64,000 bases of DNA from Calothrix sp. C42_A2020_038 (GCA_015272395.1 JACYLQ010000006.1:62001-126000); one strand, 5' to 3'. Counted from the stretch's first letter, positions 45,051 to 55,183 are shown. Made by a program: numbers and translations. The notes: generated from the letters alone by a model not told the origin.

Positions 45051-47366
45051 ATGTTAGGTTACGAAAATAGTTCGGTTATCAGTCGTCATGTACTGACTGC
45101 TACAGCAGATATTACAATATCTCAAGCGTTGGCGCTGATGGTTCATAATCGCAGCAGCCATTTATTTGTAATAGATCAAAAAGAAGCGTTGATAGGAGTA
45201 TTTAACGAGCGTGATTTGGTAAGACTAATCGCCAATCAAGTTGAACTAAATAACACCACACTCGGTTCTGTGATGACTAAAGACTTGATTACTATCACAG
45301 AAACGGAAGTACAAGATATGTTTGCGACGCTCAACAAATTTCGTCAGCATAACATTCGTTATCTTCCTGTAGTCAATAATCAAAATAATTTGATTGGAAT
45401 TATTACTCCTCAAAGTCTTCGAGAAATGATTCAACCACTAGACTTACTTCGATACAAACGGGTTTCAGAAGTAATGTCATCACATGTAGTTTACGCTCCT
45501 ACCAGTACTTCCATATTGGAGTTGACGCAAACTATGTCTAGGGAAAAAGTTAGCTGTGTTGTCATTGTTGAAAATCAACCTTTAGGAACGGTAAGTGATA
45601 CACATTTAACTACATTAATAGATCAAGTTGCTTTGATTCCAACTGGGATTATCACTGAATTCGATATAGTTCAATTTTGTAATCTGAGATTAGATTTAGA
45701 GAATACAACTGCTTCGACATTAATGAGTACTCCTTTACTAATTAAAACTTCTGATTCGATGTGGACTGCTCATCAAGTTATGCAAAAACATCAGATAAGA
45801 GGATTGATTGTTACAGATGAGAATAATTTTCTTGCTGGAATAATAACTCAAAAAGAAATAGTAGAAGGCATTAATGATGTCGAAATTATACAAACATTGG
45901 AAATGTTGCAGGATACTGTTGACAAGCAAGCGTCAGAATTAAAAGTATTAAACCAGCAATTGCAAGAGGAAGTAAATCATCGCCGACTTTTTGAAAAGAA
46001 GTTACAGAGTTCTGAAGCGCAATTGCGAGCAATATTTGAGGCGATGACTGATATTTTATTAGTAATTAGTACAGACGGAAATCAAATTGAAACAGTTCAG
46101 ATACTACCTGCTTACTCTGGCTATGAAGAACAGCTAAAAATGTATCTTGCGAGTAAAACAGTTGAGGGATTTTATCAGCAACCAACGGCACCTTTATGGT
46201 TGGAGAAGGTTGAAGAAGCACTACAAACACAACAAATTATCAATTTTGATTATACCTTACAATCTGAAAATAATGACTGGCATTATAGCGCGAATATTTC
46301 GCCAATTACTGAAAATAAAGTATTGTGGGTCGCGCGCGATATTAGTAAACGTAAATGCATGGAAGTTGCCCTGCAAATTAGTGAAAAAAAAGAACGTCAG
46401 AAAGCACAACAACTCGAAGTTGCTTTAACAGAACTCAAACATGCTGAAGCACAATTAATTCTAAACGAAAAGATGGCTTCATTAGGTCGCTTGGTTGGTG
46501 GTATTGCTCACGAAATTAATAATCCGAATAATTTTATCTACGGTAATATTCAACATGCAAACGAGTATGCCCAAGAACTGATTAGTTTAGTGCAGCTATA
46601 TCAACGCTATTATCCTCAACCAGTTCCAGAAATTGTTCAAAAACAAGCAGCTATTGATTTAGAATATATTAGCCAAGATTTTCCAAAGCTGTTAACATCT
46701 ATCCAACAAGGCGCCGAACGAATCAGTAATATTGTCAGATTATTACAGAGTTTTTCTCGCTTAGAAAGACCTCAGTACAAAAAAATTGACATACATCAAT
46801 GTCTTGACCAGACAATACAACTTTTAGAGCATCGTCTTCAAGCACAATCCTATCGTCCAGCAATTCAAATTCTCAAAGAATATAATGCACAAATAGGTAT
46901 TGAATGTTACCCTGGTCAAATCAACCAGGTATTTATGAGCATAATCGCAAATGCAATTGATGCAATTGAAGAAGCGATAGAAAAAGGTATACGGGAATTA
47001 GGTAATAAAAACTACTCTATGGCGCCTGTTAGTAGTAGTTACGGAAATGTGCCTAGTAGCAACCAGTGTCCATACCCATACATTCGGATTAGTACACAGA
47101 TTATTGATTCTTATATTGTAATTAAAATTGCAAACAATGGAGCTGTAATTACAGCCGAAATTCTACCTAAAATTTTTGACCCATTTTTTACAACCAAAGC
47201 GCCAGGTAAAGGAACAGGTTTGGGTTTATCAATTAGTTACAAAATTATTGTTGAAGCGCATGGTGGTCAGCTTAGGTGTCATTCCAACCCTAGTCAAGAT
47301 ACTGAATTTGTTATTAGTTTACCTTTAGTTCAACCTCTTCCACTATTAGTAGATGGCGCCTCCTGA
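45051..47366 (+). CDS. CBS-domain sensor histidine kinase with PAS-like domain
   Basis: A 771-residue cytosolic kinase. Residues 1-280 hold CBS domains ('[20 protein letters not shown]', '[20 protein letters not shown]', '[20 protein letters not shown]'), often adenylate sensors. A coiled coil, a PAS-like domain ('[20 protein letters not shown]') and a second coiled coil follow. The H-box is '[20 protein letters not shown]'. The ATPase N-box is '[18 protein letters not shown]' and the F/G2 region is '[20 protein letters not shown]'. The G1 box, usually DNGxGI, reads NNGAVI, losing the adenine-binding Asp. There is no response-regulator gene nearby, so it is an orphan kinase. Confidence 0.88.
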   Translation: MLGYENSSVISRHVLTATADITISQALALMVHNRSSHLFVIDQKEALIGVFNERDLVRLIANQVELNNTTLGSVMTKDLITITETEVQDMFATLNKFRQHNIRYLPVVNNQNNLIGIITPQSLREMIQPLDLLRYKRVSEVMSSHVVYAPTSTSILELTQTMSREKVSCVVIVENQPLGTVSDTHLTTLIDQVALIPTGIITEFDIVQFCNLRLDLENTTASTLMSTPLLIKTSDSMWTAHQVMQKHQIRGLIVTDENNFLAGIITQKEIVEGINDVEIIQTLEMLQDTVDKQASELKVLNQQLQEEVNHRRLFEKKLQSSEAQLRAIFEAMTDILLVISTDGNQIETVQILPAYSGYEEQLKMYLASKTVEGFYQQPTAPLWLEKVEEALQTQQIINFDYTLQSENNDWHYSANISPITENKVLWVARDISKRKCMEVALQISEKKERQKAQQLEVALTELKHAEAQLILNEKMASLGRLVGGIAHEINNPNNFIYGNIQHANEYAQELISLVQLYQRYYPQPVPEIVQKQAAIDLEYISQDFPKLLTSIQQGAERISNIVRLLQSFSRLERPQYKKIDIHQCLDQTIQLLEHRLQAQSYRPAIQILKEYNAQIGIECYPGQINQVFMSIIANAIDAIEEAIEKGIRELGNKNYSMAPVSSSYGNVPSSNQCPYPYIRISTQIIDSYIVIKIANNGAVITAEILPKIFDPFFTTKAPGKGTGLGLSISYKIIVEAHGGQLRCHSNPSQDTEFVISLPLVQPLPLLVDGAS

Positions 47367-47504
47367 AGGGTTTACAAGTTCTGCTTACAGCAGTTTTTAG
47401 GTTGCGCTCTTGTACATAGTTTAAGACCCCGTCCTTAATGTGGAGTGGGCAGAGAGTGCCCGTTCGACTGTATTTAAGCAACTTGAAATTTGTTGTAATA
47501 CCCA

Positions 47505-49190
47505 CTAAGTACTTCTGAATGAGGAATGGCGCCAAAGCATATATAATTTAGTTGCAGGCATAGTCAAATACAAAACATCACCTGGACATAAGTTTGTGTT
47601 GAGTAAATCCCAACCATGAAGAGTTTGGTTATTAGTTTCCAGGTACAACGGTACACAGTCGGCAAGCATAGCAGCATCTTGAACTTTTAGGCAGCAAAAA
47701 GGATGGGTGATAGATATCGAAGTTGCTAAAGCAACCCAAAGACAAGAAGCTGTAATGCCGTTGCCAAGAATACGTCCACCCAAAGCTGCTGCTGCAAATG
47801 CAGGCGCCGCGAGTTCTGCGGGGCTAAGTACAGCATCAAAGTCAAATACCTGCTGTGCCATCCGGGCGAAGTCAGGGTCAGCATAGCGAACGATAATTGG
47901 CACTTTTGATTTGAGACTTTTTGCATTCAGGGCTATTTCTAGGTTAGTTGCATCGTTACCGCTAACAGCTAAAAGTGCTGCACAGTTTTCAAGATTTGCA
48001 CTTTGTAGCATCGTTGGAAAGGTTGCATCTCCATTAATTACAGGTATTCCCCATCGACGCGCATTATTAATAAAGCGGTTATTCGCATCAGGTTCAATCA
48101 CAACTACTTCATGACCGCTTTCATGGAGAGTTTGTACAATCTTTATACCAGTTCCGCTCAAACCGCAAACTATATAGTGGTGACGTGGAGGTACACGTGC
48201 AGCATCTAGAAATTGCCGAAACCTAGTTCCCAATACAAAATCGTTGAGCAGCGCGTACAATAAGCCAATTACACCGGCGCCTACAAGCATCATGATTACA
48301 GTAAATATTTTGATACTACTAGAGGCGTGTTCAACGACTTTATCATTACCACCTGCACCCGTAATCATACCAACAGCAAAGTATAGTGCATCAACAACAG
48401 ATACATTAGTATTAGTATATGTATAAATGCATGTAGCAAGGAAAATAATCGCGATCAGTGCAATTGACATAGCCATTAGCGGGCTAGCATGTTCTTGAAA
48501 GCGCTGGATGTTAGTGATGATTTTCAGAGATTTGGCAATTAGTGACCTGCGTGTGGAACTGATTTTAGGTTTAGTACCAACAATAATTCTGTCTCCTTCT
48601 CGCAAACGTCGTCTTTCTAAAACTGCTGATACTAAGTCTGTTTCACCATCTACAGGCAAATAATAAATCAGCATTCGCGAGCGATTTTCCCACAAATCAT
48701 CTAACTGGCGCCCATACCAGGGATGTTTGTTATCTATATATTCTTCATGAATAGGCCAAGTTTGTTCAAACAGCTTGATATGTCCAACCGTTTTGCTTCC
48801 TAATGCTGTAAAAGCAAACACTGGTGCTGCTAGTCCTGCTACACTCATACTCATATGATTTGGCAGGGTGTTGTCGAGACGCTCCCCTAAACTAGTGTTA
48901 AAAAATCGATTAATGATCCGAATATCAGGATTTAAAACGCGCGCTTGCATCGTCACCGACAAGTTAATAGCATCATCGGGACCAGCTATTACCAAAGTAT
49001 GGGCATTTTCAATTCCCGCTGCTTTTAACGTCGCAGCAGTATCTAAATTACCAATAATTACATCATGTCCCGTTTCACCAGTAATAGGGCGTTGATTAAT
49101 ACCTACTACCAATGCCCCTTGCTGACGCAGCAAACGAAACACTTTATACCCAGTACGTCCTAGACCACAAACAATAATACGAGGTTTCAT
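47505..49190 (-). CDS. K+-channel-like protein with two RCK/TrkA-N domains
   Basis: A 561-residue membrane protein. An N-terminal Rossmann RCK domain ('IIVCGLGRTGYKVFRLLRQQ') is followed by a second lobe, two membrane helices ('MAMSIALIAIIFLATCIYTY' and 'IFTVIMMLVGAGVIGLLYAL') around a re-entrant loop, and a second Rossmann domain ('HYIVCGLSGTGIKIVQTLHE'). The loop expected to carry the TVGYG selectivity filter reads 'YFAVGMITGAGGNDK', so filter chemistry differs from classical K+ channels. RCK domains bind nucleotides or cations and gate transport. The tandem RCK-TM-RCK order resembles cyanobacterial NAD-binding TrkA-type proteins. Confidence 0.82.
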   Translation of the reverse strand: MKPRIIVCGLGRTGYKVFRLLRQQGALVVGINQRPITGETGHDVIIGNLDTAATLKAAGIENAHTLVIAGPDDAINLSVTMQARVLNPDIRIINRFFNTSLGERLDNTLPNHMSMSVAGLAAPVFAFTALGSKTVGHIKLFEQTWPIHEEYIDNKHPWYGRQLDDLWENRSRMLIYYLPVDGETDLVSAVLERRRLREGDRIIVGTKPKISSTRRSLIAKSLKIITNIQRFQEHASPLMAMSIALIAIIFLATCIYTYTNTNVSVVDALYFAVGMITGAGGNDKVVEHASSSIKIFTVIMMLVGAGVIGLLYALLNDFVLGTRFRQFLDAARVPPRHHYIVCGLSGTGIKIVQTLHESGHEVVVIEPDANNRFINNARRWGIPVINGDATFPTMLQSANLENCAALLAVSGNDATNLEIALNAKSLKSKVPIIVRYADPDFARMAQQVFDFDAVLSPAELAAPAFAAAALGGRILGNGITASCLWVALATSISITHPFCCLKVQDAAMLADCVPLYLETNNQTLHGWDLLNTNLCPGDVLYLTMPATKLYMLWRHSSFRST

Positions 49191-49400
49191 GAATCAGCAG
49201 CATAATAAAGAGAAATTGGCTGCATTCTCAAAGATTTATTAATATTTTTACTTGCTTGGCAATAAGCTGACTGTAACTGCAAATACTTAATATGAATAGA
49301 AAAGTGAAATTTATTTACTTTACTTCTACAGGTGATTATGCCCGTTTTAGAATAATACCTAATTCTTGCGGAATCAAATTCTCGTAAGTTGTATATAGCC

Positions 49401-49919
49401 ATGTACATCATATCAACACATAACAATATGCCAAATGTATTTATACATAATAATTCTAAGTATATTGTTACTAACACTAAAACCCATATAGAAACACTTA
49501 TACTTTCGCAAGCGAATACACCAACAACCCCAGCACCGGAAATACCATCACAACCTTCTAATTTTGATTTAGTTTATCTTTTCTCTCTAATTATTCCTAT
49601 CTTGATTATTGCCATATTCACTTTAATTTTTGGCATCATTGGCTATGCAATTATAAAAGGTATATCTATCACGCATTACAATAGTAGACAGCCAATTATT
49701 CATCGAGAGGCAAAAGTAGTAAGTAAACGTCAAGAAGTTTCAGGAGGAGGAAGAAATACCAGTACATCAACTAGTTACTACATTACTTTTGAATTTGTTG
49801 ATGGTAGTCGCAAAGAATTCAATTTGAGTAGTCGTGAATATGGGTTAATTGCAGAAGGTGATAAAGGAACCCTTTATTCTCAGGGTACATGGTACAAAGA
49901 ATTTAAACGTCAAGTGTAA
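49401..49919 (+). CDS. DUF2500-like membrane-anchored protein
   Basis: About 172 residues from the ATG at 49401; a later ATG at 49428 is equally possible, and neither has a clear ribosome-binding site. A single hydrophobic helix ('LVYLFSLIIPILIIAIFTLI') is followed by a soluble domain with the DUF2500 pattern: 'QPIIHREAKVVSKRQEVSGG' then 'TSTSYYITFEFVDGSRKEFN' and 'GLIAEGDKGTLYSQGTWYKE'. The domain faces one side of the membrane as a small beta barrel-like fold; function unknown. It lies divergent from the RCK channel gene with about 210 bases between. Confidence 0.7.
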   Translation: MYIISTHNNMPNVFIHNNSKYIVTNTKTHIETLILSQANTPTTPAPEIPSQPSNFDLVYLFSLIIPILIIAIFTLIFGIIGYAIIKGISITHYNSRQPIIHREAKVVSKRQEVSGGGRNTSTSTSYYITFEFVDGSRKEFNLSSREYGLIAEGDKGTLYSQGTWYKEFKRQV

Positions 49920-49954
49920 ATGTAAATATTTATATCAGTGGTTCGTGCTTTGCA

Positions 49955-50018
49955 AGCAAGGATACCTGCTCCACAAGACATTATTTATACCACCAAAACT
50001 TTTGACATGAACCGCTAG
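49955..50018. repeat. Two adjoining dispersed repeats
   Basis: AAGCAAGGATACCTGCTCCACAAG (related to the unit at 20075) is followed at 49989-50018 by ACCACCAAAACTTTTGACATGAACCGCTAG in two halves, a clear copy of the AAACTTTTGACATGAACC repeat seen inverted at 57100-57130. Confidence 0.65.
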
Positions 50019-50090
50019 TTGAGATGTGATTTTAGGTTGGGTGTAATGGTTTAAGATTTCTATAGTATTTAAACTTTGAGGAACTAATTC

Positions 50091-50549
50091 ATGGCATCCC
50101 GCCTAATTGCAATTATTTTTGGAATATTTTTGACACTTACAACTATACTTCCTACACAAACGGCTTTAGCTTCTGGTTTAGGAGTTGAGTCTGGTCATCT
50201 TGCTTCTTGCCCTGCTTCGCCAAACTGTGTTGTCAGTCAAGGTGCCGATGCTAAACATGCAATAAATCCAATTTATTATCATTTAGAACGTGATCAAGCA
50301 AGAGAAGTTTTATTAAAAGTTCTTAGCGTTGTTCCCCGTACTACTGTGGTAGAACAGACTGATGAGTATATTCATGCTCTCTCTAAAAGCCGTATTTTTG
50401 GTTTTGTTGATGATGTGGAATTCTATCTTCCTAAAGATGAGGATGTTATTCATATGCGGTCAGCATCTCGTGTCGGAGAGTCAGACCTTGGTGTTAACCG
50501 CAGGCGCCTAGAGCAAATTCGTTTAGCTTTGCGTGATTTAAATGTTTGA
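50091..50549 (+). CDS. DUF1499 domain protein, exported
   Basis: A 152-residue protein with a signal peptide ending at 'TQTALA|SGLG'. DUF1499 is recognisable: 'ASCPASPNCVVSQG' near the mature N terminus, 'ARYV..' style helix 'DQAREVLLKVLSVVPRTTVV', 'YIHALSKSRIFGFVDDVEFY' and 'VIHMRSASRVGESDLGVNRR'. The family occurs in phototrophs and proteobacteria and is exported; function unknown. The two cysteines in the CPASPNC segment may form a disulfide. A strong hairpin follows the stop. Confidence 0.87.
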   Translation: MASRLIAIIFGIFLTLTTILPTQTALASGLGVESGHLASCPASPNCVVSQGADAKHAINPIYYHLERDQAREVLLKVLSVVPRTTVVEQTDEYIHALSKSRIFGFVDDVEFYLPKDEDVIHMRSASRVGESDLGVNRRRLEQIRLALRDLNV

Positions 50550-50566
50550 ACAAAAATGTTGAGCGC

Positions 50567-50600
50567 AGTCCCTACCTAAACTTCGTTATAGGTAGGGACT
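50567..50600 (+). terminator. Hairpin terminator after the DUF1499 gene
   Basis: AGTCCCTACCT pairs perfectly with AGGTAGGGACT across a 12-base loop, starting 18 bases after the stop. A GTAGAGACG-type palindrome follows at 50624-50649, between the convergent genes. Confidence 0.65.
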
Positions 50601-50686
50601 GTGTTCAAATATCCAAAACCTTTTAGAGACATTACATGTAACCTCTCTACGAGATTTTGATTACGGTTACGCTACCGGACATAATA

Positions 50687-53203
50687 TTAAATAATTATTT
50701 GCCACAAAGTTACTGTTAAAATTACGGTTGCAAGGTGTTGCCAAACTAATGCTCGTATAGGCTGGCGCCCAATTTTTTGTGTCAAGATTACAGCTAAAAA
50801 TGCTCCTAATATCAATGTAAAACCTTGTAAAAATGATATTACCGCTGGATGTGCAACTACAACGGGTAAAAATTCACCTTCCAACCCAAAAGTTGCAAAT
50901 GTTACAGGTAATATGCGTCCAGCTTCTCCTAAACCTAAACGCAGATAATGTGCTAAGTTACCTGCCAAAATTAATGGTAAGTAGCCATAGGCAAGTTCGA
51001 TAAATCTACGATTTTTAATTATCCGCTGAAGTTTAATTATGCCGTATGCTGCAAAGGGGATTAATACTGGCACAATTAAAGCTAACAGTGAAAATCCTAG
51101 ATGTTGCCAAAAGTTGTTTAAATCAATCAAATTTAATCCAAGTTTTGCTTGTATTTCGGGTAAATGGTGTAAATATACTCCTCCCAACATTAAAAATAAC
51201 AAAGCGACTTCATATGTGTGTGGGACGTGAGAAGTCCATAGTTCGATACCGGGAGGACGCAAGTTAAATTCAACTGAGCGGTGCGGACAAGCTTTTAAAC
51301 AAGTCATGCATAAAACGCAGTCGCGGTTATCTTCAAGTTGGGCAGGATGGGAATATAAAGGACAACCATTCGTTTCCATTCCCTCTCCTTTTTGTGGACC
51401 ACCTTTGTAGCACTGGTAGGTAGTACAACTTGCTGAACAAATACCTTGTTGCGCGCGTAGTTCGGTCATTGACAGTTTTGCAAATAACCCGTTCATTCCT
51501 CCTATCGGGCAAAGATACCGACACCAAAATCTTCTTTCAAAGATAGCGGAAAAAATCATGGCGCCAGCGGTTATGAGTAATAGTAAACACCCAGATAAAT
51601 ACGCGGTGTTTTCCAAATTCCATAGTTCTTCCCACAGGAAGATGAGAGTAAATAAAGTATATAGAAACCAACCACCCCATTTTTCAGCTTTTTCACGAGG
51701 CCATTTTTTGAGTTTTCTTGGAAACCATTTTTGTGAGAGTTTCTGGGTGATTTCACCGTAAATCATAAATGGGCAAAATGCACACCAAATACGGCCAACA
51801 AAGGGGAAGAGCAACAAAAATCCCATCCACCACCACGACCAGAATAAGTTTAATACAAAGTTTTGATCGCGCGTTTGCGGACCGAGGAAAAGTACAGCAA
51901 CAATAAAAGCAAACACGACAGTTGTAAAACCATAATTAATGCGGTCGGGATACCAGTCACTACGAAGGAATTTTCGTAATTGGGGGTATATATTTAATAA
52001 ATTGACACGAAAGCGTTTTTTCTTTGTATCTGCTGGCCAAAAAATTTCTTCTGTAAGTTCTGTTTGTTCTTCTGCTTGAACTATTGCCCGTTCGACTAAA
52101 TTCTGCAACTCTTTTAAATTGCTGGGAAAGTCATAAGACTGTAACCGACGTAGTGCTTCGGGTGAAACTCGCGATTTCGAGATTCCCCGCGCGCGCGTGT
52201 ACAAACTAATATAATAATCTACCTGCGCTTTGATATCAGCTTTGCGTACCCGTAATGGTGGTACTTTGATGATTGAACCTACCGTGCGCTCGATTTGGGG
52301 TAGTGTTTTTTCTGAAACAATCAAAATGCGGGCATTACTGTTTCTAGACTCAACTTCTACATCTTCAGAGCGATTGACAGGTTTATAAATCCCGGTTTTT
52401 ATGAAATCAATTATACTTGGTAAAAGTTCTTTAGGTAATTCTTGGATATTATTTAGAACTAAGGTACCATTACCCAAGTATTCTAAAAGTCCCGGTTTAC
52501 CACCATACCTACCAAACAAATCGGCGCCGCTAGTTTGGAGAATACCACAGTTAACTTTAATAATCGGTTGATGACGGTAAGAAGAGCCATAATGAATTAA
52601 AGCTGCAATGTTATCTTTTTCTAAACCTGGTTCACCAAAGATTAAGATAGATTTACGGTTATTTGAGGCTTCACGAATTTGTTCACGTAGTTTTACTGCA
52701 TAACGACTGGCGCCAACTATACCGCGTTTAGCTTTAGTCACTAAGTATGGACGTAGTTCTAAAGAGCGTTCCTGTTCATAAGACAAAGCAGAAGTTAACT
52801 GCGCTAGTTCGTCAGCAAGTAACCTATTTCCAGCTTGGGCAATTTCTGGGTATTGGTTAATGATGTCGCGAAATTTGTCTGCTGGAACAACCCACAAATG
52901 GCATTCGTTGAGAGTAGTAACTGTATATTGGTTATTTTGTTGGAGTAAAAATTCTTTCAGGTTAATTACAGTGCCTGGAAGCAAACCGCAACAAGATACT
53001 GCATTATTAGAAGCGTTACTTGTTTCGATACGACCACTTATAAGAATATACAGCGCATCCGGCGCCGTTCCTTCTTTGACAAGTTGAGTTTGTTCTTTGA
53101 CAACTTTCTCTTCAACAACTGCGGCGATAGCATCCAATACCGAAGACGATAAAATACCTAAAGCCGTGCGTTCCTGTAACCATATCGCTGTATCAGGAAT
53201 CAT
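50687..53203 (-). CDS. Cyclic-nucleotide-binding / degenerate sigma54-type AAA+ / NapH-like polyferredoxin fusion
   Basis: An 838-residue three-part protein. Residues 10-130 are a CRP-like cNMP domain ('LVKEGTAPDALYILISGRIE'). Residues 155-390 match sigma54-activator AAA+ domains ('RGIVGASRYAVKLREQIREA', 'RLQSYDFPSNLKELQNLVER'). Walker A is GEPGLEKD (190-197); Walker B is GTLVLNNIQEL with DE changed to NN; the GAFTGA loop is missing. Residues 425-838 are polytopic with Cys motifs like NapH/NosR: CAFCP (474-478), CRYLCP (561-566) and CVLCMTCLKACP (629-640). There is no DNA-binding helix. Cyanobacteria lack sigma54, so the AAA+ part likely has a structural or sensing role in a membrane redox protein. 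Confidence 0.85.
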   Translation of the reverse strand: MIPDTAIWLQERTALGILSSSVLDAIAAVVEEKVVKEQTQLVKEGTAPDALYILISGRIETSNASNNAVSCCGLLPGTVINLKEFLLQQNNQYTVTTLNECHLWVVPADKFRDIINQYPEIAQAGNRLLADELAQLTSALSYEQERSLELRPYLVTKAKRGIVGASRYAVKLREQIREASNNRKSILIFGEPGLEKDNIAALIHYGSSYRHQPIIKVNCGILQTSGADLFGRYGGKPGLLEYLGNGTLVLNNIQELPKELLPSIIDFIKTGIYKPVNRSEDVEVESRNSNARILIVSEKTLPQIERTVGSIIKVPPLRVRKADIKAQVDYYISLYTRARGISKSRVSPEALRRLQSYDFPSNLKELQNLVERAIVQAEEQTELTEEIFWPADTKKKRFRVNLLNIYPQLRKFLRSDWYPDRINYGFTTVVFAFIVAVLFLGPQTRDQNFVLNLFWSWWWMGFLLLFPFVGRIWCAFCPFMIYGEITQKLSQKWFPRKLKKWPREKAEKWGGWFLYTLFTLIFLWEELWNLENTAYLSGCLLLLITAGAMIFSAIFERRFWCRYLCPIGGMNGLFAKLSMTELRAQQGICSASCTTYQCYKGGPQKGEGMETNGCPLYSHPAQLEDNRDCVLCMTCLKACPHRSVEFNLRPPGIELWTSHVPHTYEVALLFLMLGGVYLHHLPEIQAKLGLNLIDLNNFWQHLGFSLLALIVPVLIPFAAYGIIKLQRIIKNRRFIELAYGYLPLILAGNLAHYLRLGLGEAGRILPVTFATFGLEGEFLPVVVAHPAVISFLQGFTLILGAFLAVILTQKIGRQPIRALVWQHLATVILTVTLWQIII

Positions 53204-53358
53204 AATGCATTCTCCACCTGGACTGGTGTCTAAGTTAAATTATCTCCTGAATTGGAAGAGATAATTATACTCAAGAAGTGTTTTATTTATTTCTATCGAC
53301 AAAAAGACAAAATAAATGAAAATTGTTTTTTGAATAACAGCGTCAAAATAATTACCAT

Positions 53359-53448
53359 ATGAACGTATCTGATGTACCCAACCTATGGGTGCCTTTAATG
53401 CTATTAAGTTTGATAATCTTGGCTGCCGTATTTTTTAGCCGTAGCTAA
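53359..53448 (+). CDS. Possible 29-residue single-helix membrane peptide
   Basis: A short frame, MNVSDVPNLWVPLMLLSL and then IILAAVFFSRS, with one hydrophobic helix and a polar, positively charged end. The form is like small photosystem or cytochrome subunits, but it matches none I know. It has no Shine-Dalgarno site, so it may be chance. It lies in the 358-base gap upstream of efp. Confidence 0.3.
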   Translation: MNVSDVPNLWVPLMLLSLIILAAVFFSRS

Positions 53449-53561
53449 GATGAATTAGTTAGTGCAAGCACATTTTCACTTAGTTGGGCTAACTAACTTA
53501 CAAATTTCTCCGCGCTTAAGGGTACAATATATGCCGATTGTCTTGCAAATTTAAATGTTTC

Positions 53562-54119
53562 ATGATTTCCAGTAACGATTTTCGCCCTGGTGTCTCGATT
53601 GTACTAGATGGGTCTGTATGGCGGGTGGTAGAGTTTCTCCACGTTAAACCAGGTAAAGGCGCCGCTTTTGTACGAACTAAGCTCAAAAATGCTCAAACTG
53701 GCAACACTGTAGAACGAACCTTCCGTGCTGGTGAAACAGTACCGCAGGCAACCCTTGAAAAAAGCACGATGCAGCATACCTACAAAGAAGGTGATGAGTA
53801 CGTGTTTATGGATATGGAAACTTACGAAGAAGGTAGATTGACCGCCCAGCAAATCGGCGATAAAGTCAAGTATCTGAAGGAAGGTATGGAGGCCAATGTT
53901 ATCCGCTGGAATGAACAAGTACTTGATGTCGAACTTCCAAACTCTGTAGTACTTGAAGTTATTGAAACCGACCCAGGTGTTAAAGGTGATACTGCGACAG
54001 GTGGAAGTAAACCAGCGAAGCTAGAAACAGGCGCCACGATCATGGTTCCCTTGTTTATTGCACAAGGGGAACGCATTCGGATTGATACACGTGAAGATAA
54101 GTACCTAGGTCGGGAATAA
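53562..54119 (+). CDS. efp: Translation elongation factor P
   Basis: Relieves ribosome stalling at polyproline stretches. Starting at the ATG at 53562 gives 185 residues, the normal length; a TTG eight codons upstream is not needed. Domain I has '[20 protein letters not shown]' and the loop '[17 protein letters not shown]', with the lysine that may be modified. Domains II and III are '[20 protein letters not shown]' and '[20 protein letters not shown]'. It is followed 110 bases later by accB, the usual cyanobacterial gene order. Confidence 0.96.
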   Translation: MISSNDFRPGVSIVLDGSVWRVVEFLHVKPGKGAAFVRTKLKNAQTGNTVERTFRAGETVPQATLEKSTMQHTYKEGDEYVFMDMETYEEGRLTAQQIGDKVKYLKEGMEANVIRWNEQVLDVELPNSVVLEVIETDPGVKGDTATGGSKPAKLETGATIMVPLFIAQGERIRIDTREDKYLGRE

Positions 54120-54229
54120 GGCGTAAATCCCGATTTCCCTTGCTTATAGGAAACTCTTAGCCTGAACGTGGATGCTATTAAAAAAATAGGTCTATTAATC
54201 GCATTTAATTGCATGAGGTAATAAAAGCT

Positions 54230-54769
54230 GTGCCATTGGACTTTAGTGAAATCCGCCAATTATTGACAACTATTGCACAAACAGATATTGCAGAAGTAAC
54301 GCTAAAAAGCGACGACTTTGAGATAACAGTACGTAAGGCTGTTAGCACTCCTCATAAAATGTTGTCCGGGCAAGCTGGGTTGGATACCTTGGGAAGTTCG
54401 GGATTAGCCTCTAGTGCGCCGACACCACAGAGCATAATGTCACCACCTGTGGTAGGATCTGTTGCTAACCGTGCGGATAGTGCAGCAACTGCACCCCTCA
54501 CAAATCCACCAAGTGCTAACGATTCTAAATTCGTTGAAGTAAACTCCCCAATGGTGGGAACATTTTACCGTGCTTCGGCACCAGGGGAAGCGCCCTTCAT
54601 CGAAGTAGGCGGTCGAGTCCGTAAAGGTGATACAGTCTGTATCATCGAAGCCATGAAGCTCATGAATGAAATCGAAGCCGAAATATCCGGTACAGTGATA
54701 GAAATTCTAGTGCAAAATGGCGAACCTGTAGAATATGGTCAAGCTCTGGTGCGAATAAACCCCGATTAG
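54230..54769 (+). CDS. accB: Biotin carboxyl carrier protein of acetyl-CoA carboxylase
   Basis: Carries biotin between the biotin carboxylase and carboxyltransferase in fatty-acid synthesis. The start is the GTG at 54230 ([14 protein letters not shown]), supported by GAGGT about ten bases upstream; the longer TTG frame lacks this. The 179 residues have the N-terminal helix region, a Pro/Ala/Ser linker ('[15 protein letters not shown]') and the biotinyl domain with '[18 protein letters not shown]', whose MKL lysine is the biotin site. It is in tandem with efp. Confidence 0.96.
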   Translation: MPLDFSEIRQLLTTIAQTDIAEVTLKSDDFEITVRKAVSTPHKMLSGQAGLDTLGSSGLASSAPTPQSIMSPPVVGSVANRADSAATAPLTNPPSANDSKFVEVNSPMVGTFYRASAPGEAPFIEVGGRVRKGDTVCIIEAMKLMNEIEAEISGTVIEILVQNGEPVEYGQALVRINPD

Positions 54770-54838
54770 GTATTAATCTATATAACGGAGATGTAATTTT
54801 AACGCTTTTTCAGTGTCGTCAAGAGCGAGTCAATCCTG

Positions 54839-55183
54839 ATGAAACAAATGTTGCCTGTGCCGCCAGAAGTTGTGCAACAAGTCGCGGAATACTTCAGCCT
54901 GCTGAGTGAACCAATGCGGCTGAGGTTGTTGCATCTACTGCGGGATGAAGAAAAATGCGTACAAGAGTTGGTGGAGGCAACACAGACGTCTCAGGCGAAT
55001 GTCTCAAAACACCTGAAGGTGATGTGGCAAGCCGGAATTCTTAGCCGTCGTAGTGAAGGTACTTGTGCGTACTACCGAGTTGAAGATGAAATGATTTTTG
55101 AGCTTTGTAATCGAGTTTGCGATCGCCTTGCGACCAGACTCGAACAACAAGCCAAGAATTTTCGTGTTCTAAATACAAAATAG
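54839..55183 (+). CDS. ArsR/SmtB-family winged-helix regulator
   Basis: A 114-residue repressor-type protein. 'VAEYFSLLSEPMRLRLLHLL' and 'CVQELVEATQTSQANVSKHL' are the ArsR fold and recognition helix, with 'RRSEGTCAYYRVED' as the wing. The alpha3 site has a single Cys (EKCVQEL) rather than the CxC of arsenic/cadmium sensors, and no His-rich alpha5 site is seen, so metal sensing is doubtful. It lies 69 bases after accB, but its start (54839, or Met4 at 54848) has no strong ribosome-binding site. The target is unknown. Confidence 0.87.
   Translation: MKQMLPVPPEVVQQVAEYFSLLSEPMRLRLLHLLRDEEKCVQELVEATQTSQANVSKHLKVMWQAGILSRRSEGTCAYYRVEDEMIFELCNRVCDRLATRLEQQAKNFRVLNTK

Noticed and set aside
52860-53087. 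Plus-strand frame opposite the cNMP domain
   Set aside because: A shadow of the real minus-strand reading frame; no independent evidence.
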